A stretch of DNA of 64,000 nt from Heritagella caecorum (GTDB taxonomy: Bacteria > Bacillota > Clostridia > Oscillospirales > Acutalibacteraceae), in contig CAJFQL010000003.1 in the NCBI GenBank assembly GCA_904419035.1, positions 28,669 through 92,668 of the forward strand, in the 5' to 3' direction. The notes under the pieces are model-generated. The model worked only from the letters and a program-made list of their open reading frames with translations, was not told the DNA's origin and searched no databases. The stretch's first letter is position 1; the number at the start of each line of letters is the position of its first letter. A program made the translations under genes and the position numbers. Below, piece after piece: positions 41,684 through 49,285 of the stretch.

Positions 41684-42175
41684 ATGTCGATTCTCATCCG
41701 GTCCTACCGGGCAGACGATGTGCCCGCCATGCGGGCCATTTGGAACGAAGTCGTAGAAGAAGGGGTCGCCTTCCCCCAAACGGAACCGCTGGGGGAAGAA
41801 GAAGCCCGCACCTTTTTTGCGGCGCAGACGGCCTGCCGCGTGGCCGAAGAAACCGGTACCCACCACGTTATGGGCTTTTACATTCTGCATCCCAATAATG
41901 TGGGCCGGTGCGGCCATATCGGGAATACCAGTTATGCGGTGGGAAGCTCCCACCGGGGGGCCCACATCGGCGAACAACTGGTCAAAGACAGCCTGCAAGA
42001 AGCAAAATCGAACGGCTTTTCCCTGTTACAGTTTAACGCCGTGGTAAAAAGCAACGAACGGGCGCTGCACCTGTACGAAAAGCTGGGCTTTACCCGGCTG
42101 GGTGTGATCCCCGGCGGCTTTTTGATGCCCGACGGCCACTATGAGGACATTGTCCTTCTCTACCACACCCTCTAA
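41684..42175 (+). CDS. GNAT-family N-acetyltransferase
   Basis: A 163-residue acetyltransferase with the usual GNAT order: RSYRADDVPAMRAIWNEVV at the start, the acetyl-CoA loop SSHRGAHIGEQLV, and NERALHLYEKLGFTRLG near the end. Substrate unknown. The ATG at 41684 is 9 bases after AAAGGAG; the ATG at 41678 is nearly adjacent to that site. It starts 20 bases after the dehydrogenase stop and ends at a strong terminator. Confidence 0.87.
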   Translation: MSILIRSYRADDVPAMRAIWNEVVEEGVAFPQTEPLGEEEARTFFAAQTACRVAEETGTHHVMGFYILHPNNVGRCGHIGNTSYAVGSSHRGAHIGEQLVKDSLQEAKSNGFSLLQFNAVVKSNERALHLYEKLGFTRLGVIPGGFLMPDGHYEDIVLLYHTL

Positions 42176-42193
42176 CATACCATAAGACAAAAG

Positions 42194-42226
42194 AGGCCTG
42201 TGTATGCGTACACAGGCCTTTTTTTC
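42194..42226. terminator. bidirectional terminator
   Basis: AGGCCTGTGTA-TGCG-TACACAGGCCT, a perfect 11-bp stem, with T-runs on both strands, between the GNAT gene and the convergent sugar-phosphate isomerase-like gene. Confidence 0.88.
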
Positions 42227-42228
42227 TT

Positions 42229-43089
42229 TTACGGCTTTTCAATGCGGCGGATTAAGTACCGCCCGGTTTCCACCATCAGCCTGGCTGCCGGCTGGTACAG
42301 TTCTTTCGGGAACCCAAACAGGAAGTTATCGGCTTCAAAGGTAAACTCACCCTGATAGCCGATGGCCCGCAGGGCCACGGCGATGCTTTCCCAATCGAGT
42401 TTTTCGGTAAACGGCAGGTTATGGCAATCCCGGCGGTAGTTCACGTCGTGCACATGCAGCGCCTGCAGCTTTGTTTTCCCCAGCGCCCGGATAAAGTCCG
42501 CCGGTTCTACGCCCACAAGGGCGCTGTGTCCCAAGTCGAGGCACCCGACAATCCACGGGCTGTTTACTTCGTCCAGCAACGCCGCAAATTCGTCCGGCGT
42601 GCCGCATACGCTTCCCACAATATAGCCCCGCTTTTTATCCACCTGCCACAGGTTTTCACAGCAGACTTTAATGCCCCACTGTTCGCAGTACGGAACCAGC
42701 GCGCGGTACATGGCCACATTTTCCTTCCACAACTCTTCCTTATGGGTGGCATAGGGCACATGCTGCTTCGGGTGTACCACAATGTGACCGGCGCCAAGGA
42801 ATGCCGCCGCTTCCATGGAACGGTGAATGGTCCGCATGATCTCGTCATCCCTGACGTCATTCCCCGCCGACGACGGGAACGGCGCATGGGCCTGGGTTAC
42901 GCTCAGGCCACAGGTAAGCACGGTTTCCTTTAGCCGGACCGCTTTTTCCTTCCAGTTTTCCGCCATCCACTCGTCCATTTCAAAAAACGACCAGTCAATG
43001 GCGTCAAAACCGGCCTTGGCCAGCTGGCGTACGGCTTCTTCTTCCCCATATAGGTGCACGGGGTGCATACTTTGGGTTACCAGTTTCAT
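42229..43089 (-). CDS. sugar phosphate isomerase/epimerase (xylose isomerase-like TIM barrel)
   Basis: A 286-residue protein of the AP-endonuclease-2/xylose-isomerase-like barrel family. Likely metal ligands appear in IVVHPKQH, CCENLW (Glu), CLDLGHSAL (Asp, His) and VHDVNYRRD. Family members isomerise or epimerise sugars or inositol derivatives; which one is not clear. AAAGGAG lies before the ATG at 43089. No sugar-catabolic neighbours support a pathway. Confidence 0.85.
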   Translation of the reverse strand: MKLVTQSMHPVHLYGEEEAVRQLAKAGFDAIDWSFFEMDEWMAENWKEKAVRLKETVLTCGLSVTQAHAPFPSSAGNDVRDDEIMRTIHRSMEAAAFLGAGHIVVHPKQHVPYATHKEELWKENVAMYRALVPYCEQWGIKVCCENLWQVDKKRGYIVGSVCGTPDEFAALLDEVNSPWIVGCLDLGHSALVGVEPADFIRALGKTKLQALHVHDVNYRRDCHNLPFTEKLDWESIAVALRAIGYQGEFTFEADNFLFGFPKELYQPAARLMVETGRYLIRRIEKP

Positions 43090-43134
43090 ACAAACTCTCT
43101 CCTTTTAAAAGGCCCCCTTGGGTGCCTTGCTAAT

Positions 43135-43779
43135 TTAGATAAAGGTACCGGTAGCAAGTTCTAACAGGTGCACACCTTTTCCTCCGCCCATGGTAATGCC
43201 CTTTACACACCGGTTGCACGCGGCCACAATCAGGGATTCGGTGTACTTTTCCACCTGTTCCCGCATCAGCGCCGTTTGCACCTCTTCGGGCATCTGATAA
43301 AGAGGGATACCGGGGTATTTTTCCAGCAGCGCCTGGTTTTCCCGTTTGTGCGGTTCCATGTGCAAATTGCCGCAGAATACGGATTTTTCCCGGTTTTCTT
43401 CCATTTCCGAAACGGCTATATGCATGCGAAGAAGTGCCTGCCGCACCGCGTCAAATACCTCCGGGTGCTCCCGGTCCCGCCAGCAATCCTGCACCTGCAC
43501 GGTTAGCCCGCTGTAATCCGGCCACGAAAAGCCCTCGTCCTGTAGTAGGTACACAAACAGGTTTTCCGGCGTCAGCTTTCCGCCCCACCGGTCCCGTATG
43601 GTATCCCGGCACGCCTGGCACACGTAAAGGGCCGTGTCCCCGGCTTCATAGGGCTTTTTATCCACCCGGCAGCACCCGGCCACCGCCATTTTCTCGGATA
43701 AATACGCCCGGATCCGCCGGGCCGCCTGCGGGCTGGCCGCTGCAAAATTACAGCTGGGAAAATAGACATAGGACTTCAT
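43135..43779 (-). CDS. cysteine-rich protein related to heterodisulfide-reductase CCG domains
   Basis: A 214-residue protein starting at the ATG at 43779 after GGAAGGAAGG. The N-terminal half has FPSCNF, VAGCCRVD and YVCQACRDTI, with the spacing of the CCG domain that binds a [4Fe-4S] or zinc site in heterodisulfide reductase B-like proteins. The C-terminus has CNRCVKG followed by a Gly-rich TMGGGKG turn. The second CCG copy of true HdrB is missing. A redox or sensing role is possible, but no partner is nearby. Confidence 0.6.
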   Translation of the reverse strand: MKSYVYFPSCNFAAASPQAARRIRAYLSEKMAVAGCCRVDKKPYEAGDTALYVCQACRDTIRDRWGGKLTPENLFVYLLQDEGFSWPDYSGLTVQVQDCWRDREHPEVFDAVRQALLRMHIAVSEMEENREKSVFCGNLHMEPHKRENQALLEKYPGIPLYQMPEEVQTALMREQVEKYTESLIVAACNRCVKGITMGGGKGVHLLELATGTFI

Positions 43780-43837
43780 AAAGGTGCCTTCCTTCCATAA
43801 AGAGGACGTCTCTGCGCTTTGGTTTTTACACAACCTT

Positions 43838-43866
43838 GTCATACCATTTTCGTTTGGAAATGTCAA
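43838..43866 (-). promoter_or_regulatory. promoter of the CCG-like gene
   Basis: Minus strand TTGACA (43866-43861), a 17-base spacer and TATGAC (43843-43838). Confidence 0.7.
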
Positions 43867-43911
43867 GGCATTTTCCCTTCGTCTTTTCGCTTTTTCTATG
43901 CCGGCAGCTAA

Positions 43912-43940
43912 GTGACCTTCTTTTTCTTTTTTGGTACACT
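43912..43940 (+). promoter_or_regulatory. possible promoter of the zinc-ribbon membrane gene
   Basis: GTGACC (43912-43917), a 17-base spacer and TACACT (43935-43940), 52 bases before the TTG start. Confidence 0.4.
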
Positions 43941-43991
43941 TTTTTCGAGAAAACCGGCCGGTTCCCGGCCCAAAATAAGGAGGCCTTCCCT

Positions 43992-44426
43992 TTGCCATTT
44001 GGTACCATTTCCACGAAACAAAAGAAAATAAACCTATTTGCCCTTATAGCCTGCCTGCTGGGCCTTGCCGCGGTCATTGTGGGGATTACCCTGCTGAACA
44101 CCCCCACCGAAAGCGCCCGGGACGGCGGCAGCCTGATGTTTGGCGCCGATTTTTACACCGAAATGCACGGCGTCACCCGGGACGTGTTCCTTAGCACCCT
44201 GCGCATGCATGAATCCATCAACCTGGGGCTGGGCTTTTTGCTCATTACATTGGGGGGATTCGGGATTTGTGCTTTTGCTCCGCAGATAGTGGCAGCCCCT
44301 TCCCACACCTGCCCCCACTGTGGCGCCCCGATGAAACAGGGCCAGGCATTCTGCCAAGCGTGCGGCCAGCCCCAAAGCGGATCTTCCGCCGCGCCGGATG
44401 CCTCTCCTTATCCGCCTCACCCGTAA
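43992..44426 (+). CDS. two-helix membrane protein with C-terminal zinc ribbon
   Basis: A 144-residue protein. I choose the TTG at 43992, 8 bases after AAGGAGG; upstream ATGs in frame lie in the divergent promoter region. Two membrane helices (INLFALIACLLGLAAVIVGI and LGLGFLLITLGGFGICAF) enclose a loop of about 40 residues and are followed by a zinc ribbon (CPHCG, then CQACG) and a Pro/Ser tail. The topology puts the ribbon in the cytoplasm. Function unknown. Confidence 0.72.
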   Translation: MPFGTISTKQKKINLFALIACLLGLAAVIVGITLLNTPTESARDGGSLMFGADFYTEMHGVTRDVFLSTLRMHESINLGLGFLLITLGGFGICAFAPQIVAAPSHTCPHCGAPMKQGQAFCQACGQPQSGSSAAPDASPYPPHP

Positions 44427-44452
44427 CAGGATGCACACACTCCTGAAACGCA

Positions 44453-44488
44453 AAAAAGGCCGCCGCCATACGGGGCGTATGGCGGCGG
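44453..44488 (-). terminator. terminator of the small RHH gene
   Basis: CCGCCGCCATAC pairs with GTATGGCGGCGG, followed by TTTTTT on the minus strand, seven bases after the RHH gene stop. Confidence 0.85.
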
Positions 44489-44494
44489 TTCTCT

Positions 44495-44692
44495 TCACGG
44501 CTTTTCTTCGGTTTCTTCGATGAATTCCAAATTGTCAAACGCGTACCGCAGGGATAAATTGATCAGTTCGTTGCGGGAGCGTTTGCTTTTTAATGCTAGT
44601 TCGTCGAGCTTTTCGCTCAATTCGCTGTCGATCCGAATCGTCATGGTGACGGAACGGGTCGTTTTGGGGGTTACAATAAACTTTTCTTTCAT
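44495..44692 (-). CDS. ribbon-helix-helix DNA-binding protein
   Basis: A 65-residue protein with the RHH order: strand RSVTMTIRIDSEL, helix SEKLDELALKSKRS, turn and helix RNELINLSLRYAFDN. The ATG at 44692 follows GAGGTGA; a GTG at 44704 is possible. It is divergent from the zinc-ribbon/TPR gene at 44869 and may regulate it: the intervening promoter holds two TTGCAA palindromes. No toxin partner is seen, so an antitoxin role is unsupported. Confidence 0.75.
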   Translation of the reverse strand: MKEKFIVTPKTTRSVTMTIRIDSELSEKLDELALKSKRSRNELINLSLRYAFDNLEFIEETEEKP

Positions 44693-44769
44693 AAAGGCAC
44701 TCACCTCTTCTTTTTAGTATACCGGCTTTAAAAAAGAGAAAATAGAACACACGATGCAATCAAATATAA

Positions 44770-44798
44770 TTGCAATTTTATTTGCAAGATGGTAGAAT
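44770..44798 (+). promoter_or_regulatory. promoter of the zinc-ribbon/TPR gene, with repeated TTGCAA
   Basis: TTGCAA (44770-44775), a 17-base spacer and TAGAAT (44793-44798). A second TTGCAA lies inside the spacer, six bases after the first. Confidence 0.6.
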
Positions 44799-44868
44799 GA
44801 ATCTTACAGGCGAAAAAAACGAAACACGAATAAACATTCGCAAAATATTCATAAGGATGGTGTCTCAC

Positions 44869-46386
44869 ATGCAAGCCCTTGTCTGTGATTTGTGCGGTGG
44901 AAAACTGGTTATGGGGACCGGCGGTACTGCTACCTGCGACAGCTGTGGTATGAGCTACAGCATGGAACGGATGAAAGAAAAAATCCAGGAAATCCAGGGA
45001 ATTGTTCGTATTGATCATTCCCCTATGATTGACAATTACCTTCAAATGGCACAAACCGCTTTGGAAGCCGACAACAAAGGGGAAGCCGAAACCTATGCCA
45101 ACAAAATTATCGAAATTGATCCCGAGAATTACCAGGCTTGGCTGATCAAAGGCAAATCTGCGGGGTGGCAATCTACGTTACAGAATCCCCGTTTTTCGGA
45201 AAGTGTTACGGGTTTTGCCAAAGCACTGCAATATGCCCCCGAAGAAGAAAAAGACGCATTGGCGCAAGACGCCAAAGACGAAATCAAGTCCATGTCCCAG
45301 GCCCTTATCTCCCTACGGGCCGAACGCTTTATCAAATGGCCGGACAAAGAAGAAACAGAGGGTTTTTTATCGGATATCGCCGAAATTCTAAAAACCATGG
45401 CTGGCTTTCTCACGCAGACGGGCCTTGTAATCCCCCTATCGGAAATGATGGCTCCTTTGGCCACACAAATCAATCAGGCAGTGGTACAGGCATGGCAGAA
45501 AACCATTTTGCCCGCCTATCAGGAAGAGCGCTACCCTGGAAAATCGGAGTGGCAAACGTTTATTGAGCGTATTCAATACTGTACAACCTTGGTGGATAAA
45601 GCTATCGATTTGTGCGACGAAGATGACGAAGAGGATATCTCTCGTTACGAAAATCTCATTTTTCTGCATAAGCAGGCCATGAAAAGCGCTGCCTGGGATT
45701 ATGAATACCTGGATTTCGGTACAGACAAATGGCAAATTGCCGCCAATGAACGAAATGTGCGTAGCCATGGCTTTGTTCCCGATGCCGACCACAGCCGATA
45801 TTGGCATAAAACTTATCAGCTCAGTGATGAAGCGATTCGAATCCGTACGCTGCAAGTAACCGTATATGAAACCAAAATAAAACGTTTAAAAGAGAAAAAA
45901 ATGCAGCAAGAAAAGGAAGAAAAAGAGAAAAAAATGCAGCAAGAAAAGGAAGAAAAGCAGCGCCGTTTTCAGGCTTACTGGGAGGCTCATGCCGATGAAC
46001 ATGAACAGCTAACTGCAAAAAAGGAACAGTTGGAGCAGCAGCTCCACTCGCTAAAACAGGAAGAAAACCAGCAAATTGGCGTGCTGCAATCCCAAATTCC
46101 TTCCCTGTCAGAGCATCCCGATATGCAGGCCTATGACAGGCAGATTCGCAACGCCAGAGAGACCATGGGCCGCCTGGGAGTTTTTAAGAAGCGTGAAAAG
46201 AAAGAATTACAAGAGCGAATTGACTCATTAACGCAGGCACGCGCCCAGACGCGCAACCAACTTCAAAAGGAAATAAGCGCTCTGGAATCACAGATGGCCT
46301 CTGTACACAACCAGTTTGCCCAAAAGTGCGAACCGCTGCAAAACGAACTTCTGCAAATCAAAAAGGAACTGACCAGAGAACGCTGA
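44869..46386 (+). CDS. zinc-ribbon, TPR-like and coiled-coil protein
   Basis: A 505-residue protein. The N-terminus carries a zinc ribbon (CDLCGG and CDSCGM) joined to MERMKEKIQEIQG, then a TPR-like segment (YLQMAQTALEADNKGEAETYANKIIEIDPENYQAW, about residues 60-95). A helical middle follows and a long charged coiled coil occupies about 320-505. The ribbon plus TPR start is a common Clostridia architecture of unknown function. The start at 44869 is uncertain: an ATG at 44857 and a GTG at 44860 are close, and ribosome-site spacing is poor for all. The DNA is AT-richer than the flanks, and a 33-bp in-frame repeat lies in the coiled coil. It heads a three-gene group. Confidence 0.75.
   Translation: MQALVCDLCGGKLVMGTGGTATCDSCGMSYSMERMKEKIQEIQGIVRIDHSPMIDNYLQMAQTALEADNKGEAETYANKIIEIDPENYQAWLIKGKSAGWQSTLQNPRFSESVTGFAKALQYAPEEEKDALAQDAKDEIKSMSQALISLRAERFIKWPDKEETEGFLSDIAEILKTMAGFLTQTGLVIPLSEMMAPLATQINQAVVQAWQKTILPAYQEERYPGKSEWQTFIERIQYCTTLVDKAIDLCDEDDEEDISRYENLIFLHKQAMKSAAWDYEYLDFGTDKWQIAANERNVRSHGFVPDADHSRYWHKTYQLSDEAIRIRTLQVTVYETKIKRLKEKKMQQEKEEKEKKMQQEKEEKQRRFQAYWEAHADEHEQLTAKKEQLEQQLHSLKQEENQQIGVLQSQIPSLSEHPDMQAYDRQIRNARETMGRLGVFKKREKKELQERIDSLTQARAQTRNQLQKEISALESQMASVHNQFAQKCEPLQNELLQIKKELTRER
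45889..45954 (+). repeat. 33-bp in-frame tandem duplication in the coiled coil
   Basis: Two identical 33-base units (45889-45921 and 45922-45954) encode KEKKMQQEKEE twice. The 11-residue unit keeps the helical charge pattern, so it lengthens the coiled coil by about three turns per copy. Confidence 0.85.
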
Positions 46387-46512
46387 CGTTCATGCTTTCT
46401 CTTACATATGTTTTTATATAAAGTATATAGCCGCTGTCTCTTTTTGAAGAAGAGGCAACGGTTATCGATTCCTTACAGCGTCCCCAATATATAAAAAGAG
46501 GTGTAGTCAAAA

Positions 46513-47547
46513 ATGAAAAAAGCGGTATCCCTATTCCTTACGCTGATGATTGGCCTGTCGTGCACAGCTTGTGGACAAGCTTCCAATCCTGACAGCCAAT
46601 CTTCTTCGCCTTCCCCATCCAGTTCTGTGAATACCGATTCGCCGTCTTCTCCTTCCTCCCATGAAGAGACCCAAAAGCCCGAACCGACACAGCTGGCTCT
46701 GAATACGCCTTACAGCGTACCCGATCTGGCGGATCTCACTTTGTTGCGCATTACCACCACCGACAACGTGCAGCCCACCATGGGCGGTACGCACTATGAA
46801 AACTCCAACGATGGCGAAACCTATGTGGACATGGTATTTGACGTAACGTATAACGGTTCTTCTTCCATTGACTGTGACGAACTGATGACGCTGGTGGCCC
46901 TGAATGCGGACGGCGCCACCTACCAAAGCACCCTGTATGCAGTGGAAACCGATAATATGACCCATATTTCCGCGTATGAGCCCATTGCCCCGCTTTCCAC
47001 CGTACGATTCCACGCTGCTGTTTCGGTTCCCAAGACGGAAACAGACATTACCCTCAATCTGCAAGTAGGCGACCAGCTCTTTACCTATGCATACAATATG
47101 GCTACCCCGGTTAAAACGGTTTCCGACCTGAAACAAGGCGAAACCCTGGGGGACGAAGAGTACGCCACCCTGACGTTTGACGGTTATGAATTTACCGATG
47201 CGGTCTATCCCTCCAATACCAGCGGTTATTACCGGTATTATAAAGTCGACAACAGCGACAATACCTATTTAGCCCTTTCCTTTACCTTGACAAATTATCA
47301 GAGCACCAGCCAAGACATTGATACCTTTTTAAGCGCCACCGCTACCTTTTCCGAAAAGTATACCTACACGGGCTTTGTTGTAAGCGAAGACCCCGACGGC
47401 AGCAGTCTAAGTACCTACAATAGTATTGACCCGCTGGAATCGGCCAAAGTCTTTGTTTTGATTGAAGTACCCAAAAACGTTAAAGACAAGCCCCTATCCA
47501 TCAGTGTTATGTTTAATAAAGAAGAATATGTGTTGTCCAAAGGATAA
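46513..47547 (+). CDS. lipoprotein with two DUF4352-like beta-sandwich domains
   Basis: A 344-residue exported protein. A signal peptide ends in LSCTACGQ, a lipobox-like sequence; either cysteine could be lipidated. A Ser/Pro linker (about 25-60) leads to two beta-rich domains of about 130 residues with DUF4352-like patterns (VDMVFDVTYNGSSSID and YLALSFTLTNYQSTSQ). Such domains sit on the outer face of the membrane and have no assigned activity. It lies between the zinc-ribbon/TPR gene and a small membrane-protein gene, all on the plus strand. Confidence 0.75.
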   Translation: MKKAVSLFLTLMIGLSCTACGQASNPDSQSSSPSPSSSVNTDSPSSPSSHEETQKPEPTQLALNTPYSVPDLADLTLLRITTTDNVQPTMGGTHYENSNDGETYVDMVFDVTYNGSSSIDCDELMTLVALNADGATYQSTLYAVETDNMTHISAYEPIAPLSTVRFHAAVSVPKTETDITLNLQVGDQLFTYAYNMATPVKTVSDLKQGETLGDEEYATLTFDGYEFTDAVYPSNTSGYYRYYKVDNSDNTYLALSFTLTNYQSTSQDIDTFLSATATFSEKYTYTGFVVSEDPDGSSLSTYNSIDPLESAKVFVLIEVPKNVKDKPLSISVMFNKEEYVLSKG

Positions 47548-47623
47548 CACAATCTGGTAACGTATCGCGATCCGGTACCAGCTCTCACCGATTCCAAAAG
47601 GAAAACACAAGGAGGATTTTATC

Positions 47624-47956
47624 ATGAAACAACAGTCCACATCGGCCTTGCTGCTGTATAAAGGTGAAAAGTTTTATAACGTGGGAAGTACTATGGCCAA
47701 AATTCTGGGAATCAGCGCAGCGCTGCTTTTCCTCATCCTGCTCATTGGATTCATGGGATGGGGCGTTTACTCGCCGCTGTACATCCTTTCGGTTCATAGC
47801 GGATACGCGTTTGTCGATTTTCTGATCGGACTTTCCTATTTGGGCTTATCCGTCGGTCTGCTGGGTGTGCCGTTCTATTTTATCGGCCTGCACTTTATGG
47901 GGTTGGGCCAAATCGCTTACAATACGGAAAGCCTTTGCGAAAACCACAAAGGATAA
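47624..47956 (+). CDS. hypothetical membrane protein
   Basis: A 110-residue protein with two strong hydrophobic segments (ILGISAALLFLILLIGFMGW and FVDFLIGLSYLGLSVGLLGV plus FYFIGLHFMGLG). CAAGGAGG lies before the ATG. Last gene of the local plus-strand group, followed by a terminator. No family recognised. Confidence 0.65.
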   Translation: MKQQSTSALLLYKGEKFYNVGSTMAKILGISAALLFLILLIGFMGWGVYSPLYILSVHSGYAFVDFLIGLSYLGLSVGLLGVPFYFIGLHFMGLGQIAYNTESLCENHKG

Positions 47957-47984
47957 AATGCCCGCATTGTCCCTATCCGGAAGC

Positions 47985-48020
47985 AAAAGCGTACGTCCAT
48001 ACGAAGGGCGTACGCTTTTT
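47985..48020 (+). terminator. terminator after the three-gene accessory group
   Basis: AAAAGCGTACG pairs with CGTACGCTTTT around a 13-base loop, followed by TTTTT. Confidence 0.82.
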
Positions 48021-48053
48021 ATAAAAACATAAGAATATGAGGAGGAATTTAAA

Positions 48054-48338
48054 ATGAAATCTCATGTCAACAGAGTTGCCTACCAGTTAAAACAATTAGA
48101 GAATAGTACGGATGATCCTAATCCGGCTAACTGTATGACTTTGATGGGCTTTTTGTCCGGTGATAAGGTTTTGAATCAGCAGAACGGTACAAGATCCACA
48201 TAGACCTCTGATGCATTGATTTCTCTTTTTGAAATATTTGGCAATCTGATGGTTGCTTTTGACGAGAATGCTACTTCAAAGGCAAGATGTGTAAAGTATA
48301 TTAGCGGAATGAAGTCGTACGTAATGAAAAACTTATAA
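48054..48338 (+). pseudogene. hypothetical gene interrupted by an in-frame TAG
   Basis: GAGGAGG precedes an ATG at 48054. The frame runs 49 codons (MKSHVNRVAYQLKQLENSTD at the start) to TAG at 48201-48203, then stays open in the same frame for another 44 codons (SDALISLFEIFGNLMVAFDE, then MKSYVMKNL) to TAA at 48336. Both halves have similar codon use and read like one protein of about 94 residues. A nonsense mutation is the simplest reading; suppression or a real 49-residue product is possible. The DNA is AT-richer than the flanks. Family unknown. Confidence 0.55.
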
Positions 48339-48365
48339 TTCGATTGCGGAAGAAAGGAAACAACA

Positions 48366-48767
48366 ATGGCTACATACGAATATAATGACAAAATCAAATT
48401 TATGTTGCCAGCGGGTTATCTCTTTTCAAGAGACGAAGACGATGAGGGCAATGAAGTGGTCAGCATCACTGCTGGCGAGTATGAAAATGACGAAGGCGAA
48501 ACTTGCTACAAGTTTATCTGTCGTGTCAGCTACACTGAGTATGATCCGGAAGAGGCTGACGAAGAGTTCACAAGTGATAATCTTCTTGATTTGCTTGCTG
48601 AGAGAATGGAAGATTCCAGACGAATGAAACTCCCCGGAACTCCTAAAACTATTCTCATTAACAAAGGCATGCCGTTTTCCATTTTTGGGCGCGTCATGAA
48701 AATGTTTGCTTCGATTGGTCTTATTCAGGTGTCTGATTGGTCTGTGCTGCAGTTAATAACAAAATAA
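48366..48767 (+). CDS. hypothetical acidic protein, perhaps truncated
   Basis: A 133-residue protein with a ribosome site (GAAAGGAAAC) and an ATG 27 bases after the interrupted gene. It is beta-rich and acidic (SRDEDDEGNEVVSITAGEYE), and the C-terminus becomes hydrophobic (FSIFGRVMKMFASIGLIQV) before ending abruptly near the resolvase remnant. The abrupt end and AT-rich codons suggest an acquired gene cut at its 3' end. Function unknown. Confidence 0.5.
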   Translation: MATYEYNDKIKFMLPAGYLFSRDEDDEGNEVVSITAGEYENDEGETCYKFICRVSYTEYDPEEADEEFTSDNLLDLLAERMEDSRRMKLPGTPKTILINKGMPFSIFGRVMKMFASIGLIQVSDWSVLQLITK

Positions 48768-48819
48768 TTTGCAATTATATTGATATTTACGAACACTCGT
48801 GTATCATGCGAACAGATAA

Positions 48820-48999
48820 ACAAAAGGGGAGCAAATCACAGACAGCTGTACTTACTACCACACGAGAGTGTCAAGTAAGGAATAACCTTAACCGCCAAAT
48901 CGCCGCTTTTATGGCTCTTGGAGTGCAGAAGAGATCACCGCGAAGGTAGCCAATGGAGCCAGACAGGTACAAGGCGCACAAGCTTTTATAAGTTAGCCA
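48820..48999 (+). pseudogene. frameshifted remnant of a serine recombinase (resolvase) N-terminus
   Basis: One frame reads TYYHTRVSSKE up to a stop at 48883, and the next frame continues NLNRQIAAFMALGV. Joined, they match the TRVSSKEQNLDRQIDAL-type start of Tn3-family resolvases/invertases; about two bases are lost at the junction. A third frame (SAEEITAKVANGARQVQG) stays open to a TAG ending at 48999 and is not recognised. No active enzyme can be made. This marks past activity of a mobile element. Confidence 0.5.
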
Positions 49000-49285
49000 A
49001 TATGACGGAAACCTGTAAAAAAGACACCTCTCATAAGGGACACACTCCATCTCTTTTAGATTACTGAATTTTAGAGTGGGACACCCAGGAACTCCAAAAG
49101 AGGGGGAACTGGTTTCCCATTATCCCCCTCTGAAAAGACTTGATTTTAAGGTCTCAGATTACGCGAAGTATCGCTTCATCCTGACGGTGAAAGTTAGGCC
49201 ATAACAGCCCCTTTTTCAGCTTTCAGCCTATTCCAACACAGATAGGGACTGTTTCTTTTTTTGTATATCGATGGCAGCGATTCTT
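49000..49285. other. gene-free stretch with a strong hairpin
   Basis: No gene is seen. At 49099-49141 AGAGGGGGA pairs with TCCCCCTCT around a 25-base loop; it is followed on the plus strand by GAAAAG rather than a T-run. The rest may be decayed DNA of the neighbouring mobile-element scar. Confidence 0.4.

Noticed and set aside
44495..44692. Toxin-antitoxin module based on the small RHH gene
   Set aside because: No toxin-like small gene is adjacent on the same strand; the neighbours are a terminator and a divergent long gene.
48780..48875. CACTCGTGT and CACGAGAGTG as possible transposon inverted ends
   Set aside because: The pairing needs a two-base gap, and no transposase or target duplication is visible.
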